From NCBI GenBank assembly GCA_947365915.1, contig CANAXT010000001.1, positions 71,347-104,510 of the forward strand: 33,164 nt of DNA, in the 5' to 3' direction. The stretch comes from an uncultured Mycoplasmatota bacterium (GTDB taxonomy: Bacteria; Bacillota_I; Bacilli_A; RF39; UBA660). The notes beneath the pieces were generated by a model that worked only from the letters and a program-made list of their open reading frames with translations, did no database searches and had not been told where the DNA came from. Below are positions 23,008 through 31,760 of this stretch, one piece after another. Made by a program: the position numbers and the translations under genes. Numbering within the stretch: the stretch's first letter is position 1; every line of letters starts with the position of its first letter.

Positions 23008-24254
23008 TAATTTAAGCTTTCTGGATCCAATAAAAAATCAAATACACTCATTGTTATAATTCCAAATTCATTTCTTGTTCTTTTTATATAATCTTTCACA
23101 ATGATAATCTTTTTGAATGAATCGTTAATTTTTAGTAGTGGGCGTTCTTCTTGTTCTATCTTTTCTTCTGTTGGCATATGAAATGCAGATTGGATATAAA
23201 TTTTATTATTTCCTTTATTTGCAATAAAATCTACTTCTAATTGTTTGTATACAAATTCTTTTTCTTTTCTAGTTTTTAATTCCACAACTCCAACATCAAC
23301 TTCGTACCCTCGCCTTTTTAGTTCTAAATATATTACATTTTCCATTATATGAGTTTCTTCATATTGTCTAAAGTTAATAAAAGAATTCCGAAGTCCTAAA
23401 TCACTAAAATAAAATTTGTATGGGGTACTCATATATTTTTTTCCTTTTACATCATATCGTTCTGCTTTTTCTATTAAAAAAGATTCTTCTAAATATTTTA
23501 AATAGGCACTAATGGTTTTTGGATCTATATTTAATCCCGCAGTTGATTTAAATGTATCTGAGAGTTTTTTTGGATTGGATAATGAGCCAATGCTTGATGA
23601 AATAATTTCTATTAAATTGATTAGTTCTGCATCATTTTTTATGTCATTTCTTTCTACTACATCATTGATATATACATTTTTTTGTTGTTCTTTTAGGTAA
23701 TTCATTTTCCTTTCATCGCTATTCATAGATACAACTAGTGGTAATCCACCATAGGTGATGTATTCAACCCATCCATCTAGTTTGTCACCTTTATAAACGG
23801 ACATAAATTCACAGAATGAAAGTGGATAGATTCTAATTTCTTCTCCACGTCCTCTAAATTCTGTAACAATATCAGTCGATAAAAATTTGGAATTGCTTCC
23901 AGTTACGTAAATATCAATGTTTGGAATTCTTAATAATCCATTTAGTACTCCTTCAAAGTTGTCTACTAATTGAATTTCATCTAGTATTACGTAATAGGTA
24001 CTGTCATCTATTATTTTTTCTTTTATATATTTACTTAAGTTTTGTGGAGTCCATAAATTTTCATTATCGGAATCATCTAGTGCGACTTTGATGATATGGT
24101 TTTTATTTACTTTATTTTTTAAGAGATATTCATAAAATATGGTGTTTAGTAAATAGGATTTTCCACATCTTCTTATCCCTGTTACTACTTTTATCAGTCC
24201 ATCATTTTTTGCTTCTATTAGTTTATTTAGGTAGTAATCTCGTTTTATTTGCAT
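23004..24254 (-). CDS. AAA ATPase with DUF4143 domain
   Basis: This 416-residue protein belongs to a widespread family of AAA_14 ATPases with a C-terminal DUF4143 region of PDDEXK-like fold. Walker A GIRRCGKS is at 26-33, Walker B YYVILDEIQ at 87-95, and sensor TGSNSKFLS at about 118-126. The end has the nuclease-like YEVDVGVVELKTRKEKEF...LEVDFIA and IYIQSA. Its role is unclear; members are often transferred between genomes and sometimes linked to defence or toxin-like genes. It starts at an ATG behind AGGAGAGG with its own promoter. It sits alone between two copies of the same terminator repeat, which suggests it was inserted after RNase R. Confidence 0.85.
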   Translation of the reverse strand: MQIKRDYYLNKLIEAKNDGLIKVVTGIRRCGKSYLLNTIFYEYLLKNKVNKNHIIKVALDDSDNENLWTPQNLSKYIKEKIIDDSTYYVILDEIQLVDNFEGVLNGLLRIPNIDIYVTGSNSKFLSTDIVTEFRGRGEEIRIYPLSFCEFMSVYKGDKLDGWVEYITYGGLPLVVSMNSDERKMNYLKEQQKNVYINDVVERNDIKNDAELINLIEIISSSIGSLSNPKKLSDTFKSTAGLNIDPKTISAYLKYLEESFLIEKAERYDVKGKKYMSTPYKFYFSDLGLRNSFINFRQYEETHIMENVIYLELKRRGYEVDVGVVELKTRKEKEFVYKQLEVDFIANKGNNKIYIQSAFHMPTEEKIEQEERPLLKINDSFKKIIIVKDYIKRTRNEFGIITMSVFDFLLDPESLNY

Positions 24255-24277
24255 ATTATCATTCCTCTCCTATATTC

Positions 24278-24306
24278 ATTTTATATTATTTTGTGAATTT
24301 TATCAA
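24278..24306 (-). promoter_or_regulatory. Promoter of the DUF4143 ATPase gene
   Basis: On the minus strand: TTGATA (24306-24301), a 17-base spacer and TAAAAT (24283-24278). Confidence 0.6.
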
Positions 24307-24311
24307 TCTCT

Positions 24312-24361
24312 ATTCCAAAAAAACTCCACAGTGGAGTTTTTTTGGAATGATTTTCTCTTAA
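24312..24361. repeat. Terminator repeat, copy 2
   Basis: This copy has the same 17-bp stem as 22958-23007, with two base changes (A to G in the loop, T to C just before the stop). The TAA of RNase R (24358-24360) has the same offset within the repeat as the ATPase stop has in copy 1. Confidence 0.85.
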
Positions 24362-26250
24362 AATATTTTTTTCATAGATTCTAGACAATATGTTTTTGCC
24401 ATATTTGGTTCAATAATTTGAAATGAAACAGTTTTTGGGTCTTTATTTTTTACGAGTTTTACTTTTAAATGACTTCCTAATTGACAAAGTAATGGAGAGT
24501 TAAAAAATGTATAGTGTCCTGATTCATGATAGGTTCCATCAATTTGGTCTTTGTCTATCCATTGTTCGATACAATTTCTAAGTTCTATTAAAATGCCTTT
24601 GTCACTACAGTCTTTGACTACTGCATCCATGGTTTCTCCAATATGTGATAATAAGTATTCTTTGCTTTTCAGTGCGAATACTTGTTCTTCACAGCTATTA
24701 ATTCTTTTTTCAGATCTGGTACTTTCAAATAACAGCATTTCTAAATCGTCTATTTCTTCTTCTGTTTGTGGTTTTTTGCCAAGATAGTTTTTGCGAATAA
24801 TTCTATGTACAGCAAGGTCTGGATATCTTCTAATTGGTGATGTAAAGTGTGTATTTCTAGATAAGCCTAATCCAAAGTGACCTAAATCATCTATTGAATA
24901 TTTGGCTCGTCTCATGCAGCTGATTAATAAGTCGGCTATGAGTGGATAGTTTGGGTGACTTCTATATTGGCTTAATACGAAGTTGAATGCAAGAGAACGA
25001 TTTTGGGCTTTCCATATTGGTTCAATCGATACTCCAAGACTGGTTAATTTTGGTTCTACCCCTTTTAATTTTACAAGATCTGGTTCTAAATGGATCCTGT
25101 GTGGGTATACGAGTCCTGACTCATGTAACATATCGGCTACACTTCTATTAGCTGCTAACATAAATTCTTGAATGATAAATTCGGCTTTGCCTCGTTTCCG
25201 TGGGTAGATGTCAACTGTTCTTCTTTGATTATCTAATACGATTGTTGGATCTGATCGTTCGAATTCAATGGCTCCTTTTTGGAGTCTATTTTGATACAAT
25301 TTTTCAGAAAGTATATACATTTCTTGTAAGGTATCTCGAAATGGTTGATATCCTTCTATTTTTTGTCCATCTAATACAAGATTGGTGTCTTCATAAGTCA
25401 TTCTTTTTTTTGATTCAATTGATGCTAGGTAACAAGAGGCATCTAAAATTTCTCCACTTTTGGAGATTCTCATTTCATGAGTGAGTGTATATCTTTCTAC
25501 ATGTTCTTTTAGGGAGCATAAACCGTTAGAAAGCGATTCTGGTAGCATGGGGATCACGCATCCTAAAAGGTAAGCGGTCATTCCTCGTTTTCTGGCTTCT
25601 ATGTCTAATGGGCTTCCTTCTTTTACATAATATCCCACATCAGCTATATGAGTTCCTAAAATGTAAGTTCCGTTTTCTTCTTTTAATGATACAGCATCAT
25701 CAAAGTCTTTTGAGGTGCTTCCATCAATTGTAAATATTTCTTGATTTGTTAGGTCTATACGTTCTGGGTCCCCTTTTGTTGGTTCTTTAAAATGGGAAGC
25801 CTGTCTAATGGCTTTTTTTGGAAACATGGTTGATAGTCCTTTTCGTTCTGCTAGTTCCATAATTTCTGGGTCTTCTGCTTCATTTTCTAAGATTTTATAT
25901 ATCATTGCGTTTTTCCCATTTTCTAGTCTGAAACGAACTTGGGCTCCTTGATAAAGATTTGGAATGTTATTACATGGTATTAACGTTTTTCCTTCTTGGT
26001 GTTTTATTTCTACAAATGGTTGATTGTTTTCTAATACGAATTTCCCGATTTGTGTTTCTTTAAATGTGTATATTCTTTTAATTCTGGTTTTATGTTTTTC
26101 GTTTTCCCAAAGTTTACACAATATGAATTCTCCTATTTTAATGTTTCCTAAGTTTTTTTTCGTAACAATCATGCTTGGTCGTTCTATGAAGTGTACACAA
26201 ACTTGATTTTGATCTTCTAATTCTAAAATTTGTCCTATTAATATTTCCAT
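24358..26250 (-). CDS. rnr: Ribonuclease R family 3'-5' exoribonuclease
   Basis: RNase R degrades structured RNA from the 3' end. The RNB active site is IDGSTSKDFDDAVSL with the metal-binding aspartates, followed by THIADVGYYV, YLLGCVIPMLPESLSNGLCSL, GLGLSRNTHFTSPIRRYPDLAVHR and a C-terminal S1 domain. Cold-shock-type OB folds precede the RNB domain. The frame extends upstream to 26298, but GGGAGGG lies before the ATG at 26250, giving 630 residues. That is shorter than the usual 700-800, since there is no N-terminal helix-turn-helix region and no long basic tail. An extended -10 (TGG-TATGAT, 26269-26277) lies just upstream. Confidence 0.9.
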   Translation of the reverse strand: MEILIGQILELEDQNQVCVHFIERPSMIVTKKNLGNIKIGEFILCKLWENEKHKTRIKRIYTFKETQIGKFVLENNQPFVEIKHQEGKTLIPCNNIPNLYQGAQVRFRLENGKNAMIYKILENEAEDPEIMELAERKGLSTMFPKKAIRQASHFKEPTKGDPERIDLTNQEIFTIDGSTSKDFDDAVSLKEENGTYILGTHIADVGYYVKEGSPLDIEARKRGMTAYLLGCVIPMLPESLSNGLCSLKEHVERYTLTHEMRISKSGEILDASCYLASIESKKRMTYEDTNLVLDGQKIEGYQPFRDTLQEMYILSEKLYQNRLQKGAIEFERSDPTIVLDNQRRTVDIYPRKRGKAEFIIQEFMLAANRSVADMLHESGLVYPHRIHLEPDLVKLKGVEPKLTSLGVSIEPIWKAQNRSLAFNFVLSQYRSHPNYPLIADLLISCMRRAKYSIDDLGHFGLGLSRNTHFTSPIRRYPDLAVHRIIRKNYLGKKPQTEEEIDDLEMLLFESTRSEKRINSCEEQVFALKSKEYLLSHIGETMDAVVKDCSDKGILIELRNCIEQWIDKDQIDGTYHESGHYTFFNSPLLCQLGSHLKVKLVKNKDPKTVSFQIIEPNMAKTYCLESMKKIF

Positions 26251-26283
26251 ATTCACCCTCCCATATTTATCATACCACAAATG

Positions 26284-26309
26284 AAAAAGGAACATCAATG
26301 ATGATGTCC
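26284..26309 (-). terminator. Terminator after the ZIP gene
   Basis: On the minus strand GGACATC and GATGTTCC pair with one bulge, then T5. The TGA stop of the transporter (26295-26297) lies inside it. Confidence 0.55.
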
Positions 26310-27044
26310 AATTTGTGTACTAATGATTAAAATTAAAATTCCAAGTATCAATCCATAAATGGTTTCTTTTTTGTTTTTGGTATTGATAATTTGTTCTAGG
26401 AGTTCTGCTAGGGCGATATAGAGAATCATTCCTAATGTGATACTAAGTAGTATTCCTAGAATGAAGTCTTGGTTGATCCATCCTCCTAGTAAAAACATAA
26501 TGAGGCCACCTAGGAATGTGGAGATGGAAATGAGAAAGCTCATTATTATTGGATGTTTATTTTCTAGTGTGGATCCGATAATAATTCCCATTGGAATGTT
26601 ATGTAGTCCTACGCCAATTCCTACTAGTATTCCTGCGGATACGGAATTGGTGGTCGTTCCAAAGATGGCCATTCCTTCGATTATGTTGTGTAGGATCAGG
26701 GCAATACTAGAAATAATTCCTATATGGTTTAGGTGTTCTCTATGTTCTTTTTTGGAGTGTTTTTTTCCTTCGTCATGGGCATGATGTGGAATAAAATGGT
26801 GAAGAAATTTCAAAATGATTATTCCTATTATGGTGAATATTATTAATATGAAGTATGATTTTTCTAAGTGCTCTATTGCTTCTGGTAAGAGTTCTAAAAA
26901 GGAAAGTCCCATCATTACTCCAAAGGCTAGGGAAATGGAAAATGAAACAAATTTTTCGCTATTTTTTGTTTTTAATCCGATTATTGTTCCAATTATGATA
27001 AATAGTCCTAGTATGAGTGTTAATATGAGGGCAATCCATTCCAT
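26295..27044 (-). CDS. ZIP-family metal transporter
   Basis: This 249-residue protein has eight membrane helices. The binuclear metal-site motifs are HNIIEG at 119-124 (helix IV) and HNIPMG at 148-153 (helix V). A histidine-rich cytoplasmic loop (about 82-107) lies between helices III and IV. It moves Zn2+ or a similar divalent ion into the cytoplasm. It starts at an ATG behind AAGGA, 38 bases after the lipoprotein stop, and no separate promoter is visible, so it may be read through from the lipoprotein gene. Confidence 0.88.
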   Translation of the reverse strand: MEWIALILTLILGLFIIIGTIIGLKTKNSEKFVSFSISLAFGVMMGLSFLELLPEAIEHLEKSYFILIIFTIIGIIILKFLHHFIPHHAHDEGKKHSKKEHREHLNHIGIISSIALILHNIIEGMAIFGTTTNSVSAGILVGIGVGLHNIPMGIIIGSTLENKHPIIMSFLISISTFLGGLIMFLLGGWINQDFILGILLSITLGMILYIALAELLEQIINTKNKKETIYGLILGILILIISTQIGHHH

Positions 27045-27060
27045 TATGATCCTTCTTTCT

Positions 27061-27083
27061 AAAAAGAGCGTTTTTTACGCTCT
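27061..27083 (-). terminator. Terminator after the lipoprotein gene
   Basis: AGAGCGT (27065-27071) and ACGCTCT (27077-27083) form a perfect 7-bp stem; on the minus strand T5 follows. The TAG stop (27082-27084) overlaps the stem. Partial readthrough would feed the ZIP gene. Confidence 0.7.
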
Positions 27084-27948
27084 AGTTCCATAAGCTTTTT
27101 ATTTTTTCTTTGGCTTTTCCATATGTGTCTTGTATTTTTGGTTTCGCACTTTCATATAGTTCTCCTGCTTTTTCGATTCCTTGTTCTACTTTTGGTATGG
27201 CTTTTTCTATGAAAGGTTCTATTTTGTCTGATACTTTGTTACTGAATGCTTCTCCTTTTTGATAGATAGAGGTGCTTTCTACATAGTCACAGAAATTACT
27301 TAGTCCGTCAATCATAGAAACAGTATCTATTCCATCAAATCGTTCTTGAAGGTCATCTATAGTTTGTTCTACATCAAAGTTATCTAAGTTCTCTTCTCCA
27401 CTTTGTATTTTAGAAATGCAATAACTACTGACTTGGTTGGTTTTGTAGTGTGTTCCAATTTGGTCATATGCGCTTTGGTCATATGCCACATAGGTTACGT
27501 TTGGATAAAGAAGAGATATGGTTTGTTCTCTACTTTCTCCTTCTTGGGTTCCACAGTAGTAGATTTGTACCATTGGGTTCTGTTCTAAGGTTTGTGTGAA
27601 GATTTCTTCGCTATAATCTTGGTCTTGTTCTAATTGATTTCTGATGTCTTGTGGATTCGCTGATTCATTTATCAATTTTTTTCTTTCAGAACTCGTGCCT
27701 GTGTAAATACAAACTTGGTTGTCACCTTCTAATGAGGTTAGATATTCTATGATTTCTTCTTTTTCTTCTTCTTTGCTTGGTGCGATTACTTTTGAAATGT
27801 TTACTGCATAGTCATTGATATTTGCTAGTTCTTGTTTGGTCGTAATCACTGGTTCTGGTTCATCATATTTGTTTTCTTTGGTTAATGTACATCCTGATAG
27901 TAATAATGAGGCAGTTAATGCGAAAACGACTATTTTTTGTTTTTTCAT
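27082..27948 (-). CDS. Lipoprotein, unknown function
   Basis: A lipoprotein signal peptide with lipobox LLLSGC (C20) is followed by a soluble external protein of 288 residues in total. The middle part is acidic, with a Rossmann-like pattern (NQVCIYTGTSSERKKL, PMVQIYYCGTQEG, VTYVAYDQSAYDQIG). The end is an amphipathic repeat of short helices (IEKAIPKVEQGIEKAGELYE, AKPKIQDTYGKAKEKIKSLW). The start ATG is behind GGGGGAG. Its promoter lies in the terminator of the upstream ATPase. No family is recognised. Confidence 0.78.
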   Translation of the reverse strand: MKKQKIVVFALTASLLLSGCTLTKENKYDEPEPVITTKQELANINDYAVNISKVIAPSKEEEKEEIIEYLTSLEGDNQVCIYTGTSSERKKLINESANPQDIRNQLEQDQDYSEEIFTQTLEQNPMVQIYYCGTQEGESREQTISLLYPNVTYVAYDQSAYDQIGTHYKTNQVSSYCISKIQSGEENLDNFDVEQTIDDLQERFDGIDTVSMIDGLSNFCDYVESTSIYQKGEAFSNKVSDKIEPFIEKAIPKVEQGIEKAGELYESAKPKIQDTYGKAKEKIKSLWN

Positions 27949-27970
27949 TTTTTCTCCCCCTGACGGAAAT

Positions 27971-27999
27971 ATTATATAACAAAAAAAGGTTTTTGTAAA
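27971..27999 (-). promoter_or_regulatory. Lipoprotein promoter inside a terminator
   Basis: On the minus strand: TTTACA (27999-27994), a 17-base spacer and TATAAT (27976-27971). The -35 is made by the 5' arm of the P-ATPase terminator hairpin. Confidence 0.65.
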
Positions 28000-28002
28000 C
28001 CT
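27981..28002 (-). terminator. Terminator of the P-type ATPase gene
   Basis: AGGTTT and AAACCT pair around a short ACAA loop on the minus strand, followed by T7. Confidence 0.75.
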
Positions 28003-28007
28003 GATTT

Positions 28008-30335
28008 CTATTTGCGTAGTTGCTTCCCTGTTCTTCTTATTTGGGCTTTTACGAGTTCTGTAAATAGTTTGAATGCAATTAAGGAAATCATCATAAGTCC
28101 TGCTAGTAAAATGGTCATTTTAAGGTTTAACCATACTAAGGAATAAAGTTTTCTTAGGAATATGATTTGTAATATAAATAATAGTATCATACTTGTAAAT
28201 AATGTTTTTTTGAGTGGATTAAATGGAATACAAAGATGATATAGTAATCGGAATCCAACAAATGCGTTCATAAAGACACAAAGTGTAGATATTTGTGAGT
28301 CTGTGAAATAAAATAGTTTGCTTGCTAGCATGATTAATAGAATGTTAAAAACAATGGTTAATGCACTTGGTATGGATTTACTAAAGACGTTTTTTAGGAA
28401 GTTTCCTTGAATTCTATTTTTGTTTGGTTCTAAAGCTAGTACAAAGGATGGTATTCCAATTGTTACTACACTAGTAAGGGTTAATTGAATTGGAATAAAT
28501 GGATATTGAAGTCCTAGGACTGCGAAAACGACGGCTAAAATGGTGGCATATGTTGTTTTGGTTAAGAAAAGGGTTGCAGATCGTTCTATGTTGTTTACGG
28601 TTTTTCTTCCTTCTGCTACTACCATTGGCATGGAGTCAAAGTTAGAGTCTAATAAAACTAGTTCTGAAACGTTTCTAGCGGCGTCTGTTCCACTATTCAT
28701 AGCAATACTACAATCAGATTCCTTCAAAGCTAGGACATCGTTTACTCCATCTCCAGTCATGGCAACGGTATGTCCTTGTTCTTTTAGCGCTAAAATGAGT
28801 TGTTTTTTTTGTATTGGGGATACTCGTCCAAAAATGGTGTATTTTTTGGCTGCTTCTTTTAGTTCTTTTGATGTTTTTATGGTACTCATATCGATCATAG
28901 ATTGATAGTTTTCAATTCCTGCTCTTTTGGCGACGTTGGAAACAGTTTGGACATTATCTCCTGATATGACTTTGATATCTACGCCTTGTTCTTTAAAGTA
29001 TTTTAAAGTAGAGGCTGCTTCTTTTCTAATTTTATCGCGAATTAATATTAGGGAGATTGGTTTTATTTTATTTGGAATTGTTCCTGTCCAATTTTCGGTA
29101 TGAACTAATACTAGAACACGGTTTTCTAAGACGTACTCTTCTAGTTCTTTTTCCATGATTTTATATTTTTCCCCTAGTAAGTATTCTGGAGCTCCTAAAA
29201 GGTAAGTTCCTTGGTTTTTAAATTCTACTCCAGAGTATTTTCGTTCTGATGAAAATGGAATTTTGGTTTTTACTTCCCAGTTTACTTTGCTATGATATTT
29301 TTGTTTTAAGGCGTTAAAGGTTGGGTTTTCGTCTTCTAATGTTTCTGTTATGGCGCACAAAATTTGATTGATTTGTTCTATGCTCGTTCCTTCATAGGGA
29401 ACGGTTGCATATACTTCCATGTTTCCTTCGGTTAGGGTTCCTGTTTTGTCTAGGCAAAGAGTGTCGATACGTGCTAGTGTTTCGATACAGTAAAGGTCTT
29501 GTACTAATACTTTATATTTAGATAGTTTTACGACACTGACTGCTAGAACGGTACTTGTAAGGAGAACTAGTCCTTCTGGTATCATTCCTAGAATGGCTGC
29601 GACTGTGTTTACGACTGCACTTGAAAAGTTGTTGTCTTCAATTCCAAGTTGTCTTAGGAATAGAATTATTCCAATTGGTATAATAGAAATCGATATCATT
29701 TTGATGATTTTTTTTAAGGAAGTCATCAAAACAGAGTTTACTTGTTTGATATAGCGGGCTTCTGCTGATATTTTGGCGGTATAGTTTTCTAGTCCAATAT
29801 GGGTTACTTTGGCGTAAGTACTACCACTTACAATAAAACTTCCTGATAATAATTGGTCTCCTTCTTTTTTGATAATTGGTATGGCTTCGCCTGTGATAAA
29901 GGATTCGTTTACTTCTACGGTTCCTGTTTGAATGATAGAATCAGTTACTACTTGACTTCCAAGTGATAGGTATACGATGTCATCTAAGACAATTTCGTTA
30001 TGATTGATTTCTTCTATGATATCATTTCTTAACACTTTTGATTTTTTAGAGGTGATTACCGATAATTTATCAATGGTTCTTTTGGCATTTATTTCTTGTA
30101 TGATACTGATGATGGTATTACAAAAAACAACTCCTAAAAAAAGTAAGTTTTTATAAGATCCAACTAAGATTAGGGATAGCGCTAAAGCGAAGTTTAAGAA
30201 GTTAAATAGTGTGAAAATGTTCATACAAATGATTTGTTTGATGCTTTTGGTTGGTACTGTGGTGTCATAGTTCACTAAGTTTTTTTTGATTCGTTCTTCG
30301 ACTTCTTCTCTTGTTAGTCCTGTTAGTTCTTTCAT
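28008..30335 (-). CDS. Cation-transporting P-type ATPase (Ca/Mg type)
   Basis: This is an E1-E2 ATPase of the P2/P3-like group. Numbering from the ATG at 30335 gives ITGEA at 147-151, PEGL at 253-256 in helix M4, and the phosphorylation motif DKTGTLTEG with D296. Further on are KVISGDNVQTVSNVAKRAG and MTGDGVNDVLALKESD. The PEGL motif and length (775) fit Ca2+/Mg2+-type pumps such as the streptococcal Exp7 group; there are no heavy-metal CxxC domains. An upstream frame exists, but AGGAGG lies 7 bases before the ATG at 30335 and only 1 base before the ATG two codons earlier. It is a monocistronic gene. Confidence 0.88.
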   Translation of the reverse strand: MKELTGLTREEVEERIKKNLVNYDTTVPTKSIKQIICMNIFTLFNFLNFALALSLILVGSYKNLLFLGVVFCNTIISIIQEINAKRTIDKLSVITSKKSKVLRNDIIEEINHNEIVLDDIVYLSLGSQVVTDSIIQTGTVEVNESFITGEAIPIIKKEGDQLLSGSFIVSGSTYAKVTHIGLENYTAKISAEARYIKQVNSVLMTSLKKIIKMISISIIPIGIILFLRQLGIEDNNFSSAVVNTVAAILGMIPEGLVLLTSTVLAVSVVKLSKYKVLVQDLYCIETLARIDTLCLDKTGTLTEGNMEVYATVPYEGTSIEQINQILCAITETLEDENPTFNALKQKYHSKVNWEVKTKIPFSSERKYSGVEFKNQGTYLLGAPEYLLGEKYKIMEKELEEYVLENRVLVLVHTENWTGTIPNKIKPISLILIRDKIRKEAASTLKYFKEQGVDIKVISGDNVQTVSNVAKRAGIENYQSMIDMSTIKTSKELKEAAKKYTIFGRVSPIQKKQLILALKEQGHTVAMTGDGVNDVLALKESDCSIAMNSGTDAARNVSELVLLDSNFDSMPMVVAEGRKTVNNIERSATLFLTKTTYATILAVVFAVLGLQYPFIPIQLTLTSVVTIGIPSFVLALEPNKNRIQGNFLKNVFSKSIPSALTIVFNILLIMLASKLFYFTDSQISTLCVFMNAFVGFRLLYHLCIPFNPLKKTLFTSMILLFILQIIFLRKLYSLVWLNLKMTILLAGLMMISLIAFKLFTELVKAQIRRTGKQLRK

Positions 30336-30354
30336 GTCCATCCCTCCTTTTTTT

Positions 30355-30396
30355 ATTATAACAAATTTTGTTTTAAATAGCATGACAATTTTGTCA
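30355..30396 (-). promoter_or_regulatory. P-ATPase promoter with inverted repeat
   Basis: On the minus strand TGT-TATAAT (extended -10, 30363-30355) lacks a good -35. Just upstream at 30383-30396 lies TGACAA-TT-TTGTCA, 6-bp arms with a 2-base centre, a size and place that fit a dimeric regulator site. Confidence 0.5.
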
Positions 30397-30665
30397 GAAA
30401 AAATTTTTATTTTCTAATTTACTATAGAAATCAAAAAAACCTCGATAACGATGTCTTTTCATGTTTATTTAATCAAGAGATCAGAATTTTCATTTTAGAT
30501 ATTTTAACTAGGTATTACTACCTGGAGTGAGATTGTATTTTGCGATAAGTATGCTACCATTCCTCTGCTCGATGGGGGGGTTAATTTTTATAATGTTTTT
30601 CAAGTTATTTGGTTTTCATAATTTAATAGACAAACAAGCTATATATTTAGTCTAAATAACATAAA
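30397..30665. other. Intergenic stretch, one small hairpin
   Basis: No gene or tRNA is visible. CTAGGTA-TTAC-TACCTGG (30508-30525) can form a short hairpin, and a G7 tract lies at 30574-30580, unusual in such AT-rich DNA. Confidence 0.35.
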
Positions 30666-31535
30666 TTACTTATTTTCTATCAATGTGTCATTCTTTGTAT
30701 CTAATTTTTGAATACCAATAATATTTTTATCATTTACTAATATTTCTAATTCCTTTCTTGCCATTTCATTTAATTTTTCTATTCTTTGGCTTTGAGGAAT
30801 ATTATTATCAATCATACTAGCATTTAAAACTTCAAGATTACTTAAAACTACTAAATGAAGAATATCACTATAATCTCTTATATTACCGCTTAAATTTGAA
30901 TTTTGTTCTCTCCATTCTTTTGCTGTCATACCAAATAAAGCTACATTTATTACATCAGCTTCGCTTGCATAAATAAATTGTTTTTGTTTTTCAGTAAGTT
31001 TAGGAACAATATTTTCTTTAATACTATTAGTGTGTATTCTATAATTAGTTTTAGATAAACTTCGTCTAACAGACCATTCTACTTTTTCTTGATATGCCTC
31101 ATTTGATTTCAATCTTTCAAATTCTTGTATTAAATACAATTTAAATGCGGTATCAATCCAAGAAGCAAACTCTAGTGCTATATCAGGATGTGCAAAAGTT
31201 CCACCATCATATTTTCCTCTTTTACTAATAAAACCTTTTGAATTAGTCATATTTATCCATCTTGAAGGACTCATCGTAAATGACTGATTTGAAGAATCAT
31301 TTTTAAACTCGCGAGATTCCGCTAGTTTAAAATTTTCATTAAATAACTCTTCCCAAAGACAATAAAAGTCAAATGAGCTCTTATTGCTCATCCATTTGAT
31401 AATTACATCTCCAGGGTTATTAGGATTCTTATATCTTGCTAAGTCTGTTAATGAAATATAATCAATATTATTTATTCTAAGCACATTAATCAAGTTTTCT
31501 TTTACATTCATCGTTGCTGTAACTTTATTATTCAT
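30666..31535 (-). CDS. KilA-N domain protein
   Basis: This 289-residue protein has a KilA-N DNA-binding domain in its first 135 residues: NNIDYISLTDLARYKNPNNPGDVIIKWMSNKSS in outline, then the typical GKYDGGTFAHPDIALEFASWI. The C-terminal part is helical with a conserved-looking EADVINVALFGMTAKEWR. KilA-N proteins are common in phages and as lone mobile genes. The frame extends further upstream, but GAGGAG is 7 bases before the ATG at 31535. It lies beside IS605-family debris, and its plus-strand composition (poor in G) differs from the G/T-rich region to its left, suggesting acquisition. Confidence 0.85.
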   Translation of the reverse strand: MNNKVTATMNVKENLINVLRINNIDYISLTDLARYKNPNNPGDVIIKWMSNKSSFDFYCLWEELFNENFKLAESREFKNDSSNQSFTMSPSRWINMTNSKGFISKRGKYDGGTFAHPDIALEFASWIDTAFKLYLIQEFERLKSNEAYQEKVEWSVRRSLSKTNYRIHTNSIKENIVPKLTEKQKQFIYASEADVINVALFGMTAKEWREQNSNLSGNIRDYSDILHLVVLSNLEVLNASMIDNNIPQSQRIEKLNEMARKELEILVNDKNIIGIQKLDTKNDTLIENK

Positions 31536-31597
31536 ATCATTTCTCCTCTCTTTGTATTTACTTATTGATAATATGATTTGCAAAAAACTATTTCAAA

Positions 31598-31748
31598 TCA
31601 AACATGATATTGATACTTACATTTAAATCTCTTTCTATAATTGTTTTTGATTTTGATAGATTCTAAAGATATATCCTTTTAATTGTTTTCCCACTGATAT
31701 CACCCCTGATATATTCATCATGCCACACAAACATAAGTTCGTCAATAC
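31598..31748 (-). mobile_element. Internally deleted IS605-family tnpB remnant
   Basis: About 110 bases (31639-31748) match the left end and first codons of the intact tnpB (GVISVGKQLKGYIFRIYQNQKQL here, GVISLEKQLKGYIFRIYPNQNQKQL there). They are joined directly to about 40 bases (31598-31638) matching its last codons (ERDLN and onwards). About 1 kb is missing and the right end is absent. It abuts the right end of the intact element. Confidence 0.8.
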
Positions 31749-31760
31749 ATTTAAAAAAAA

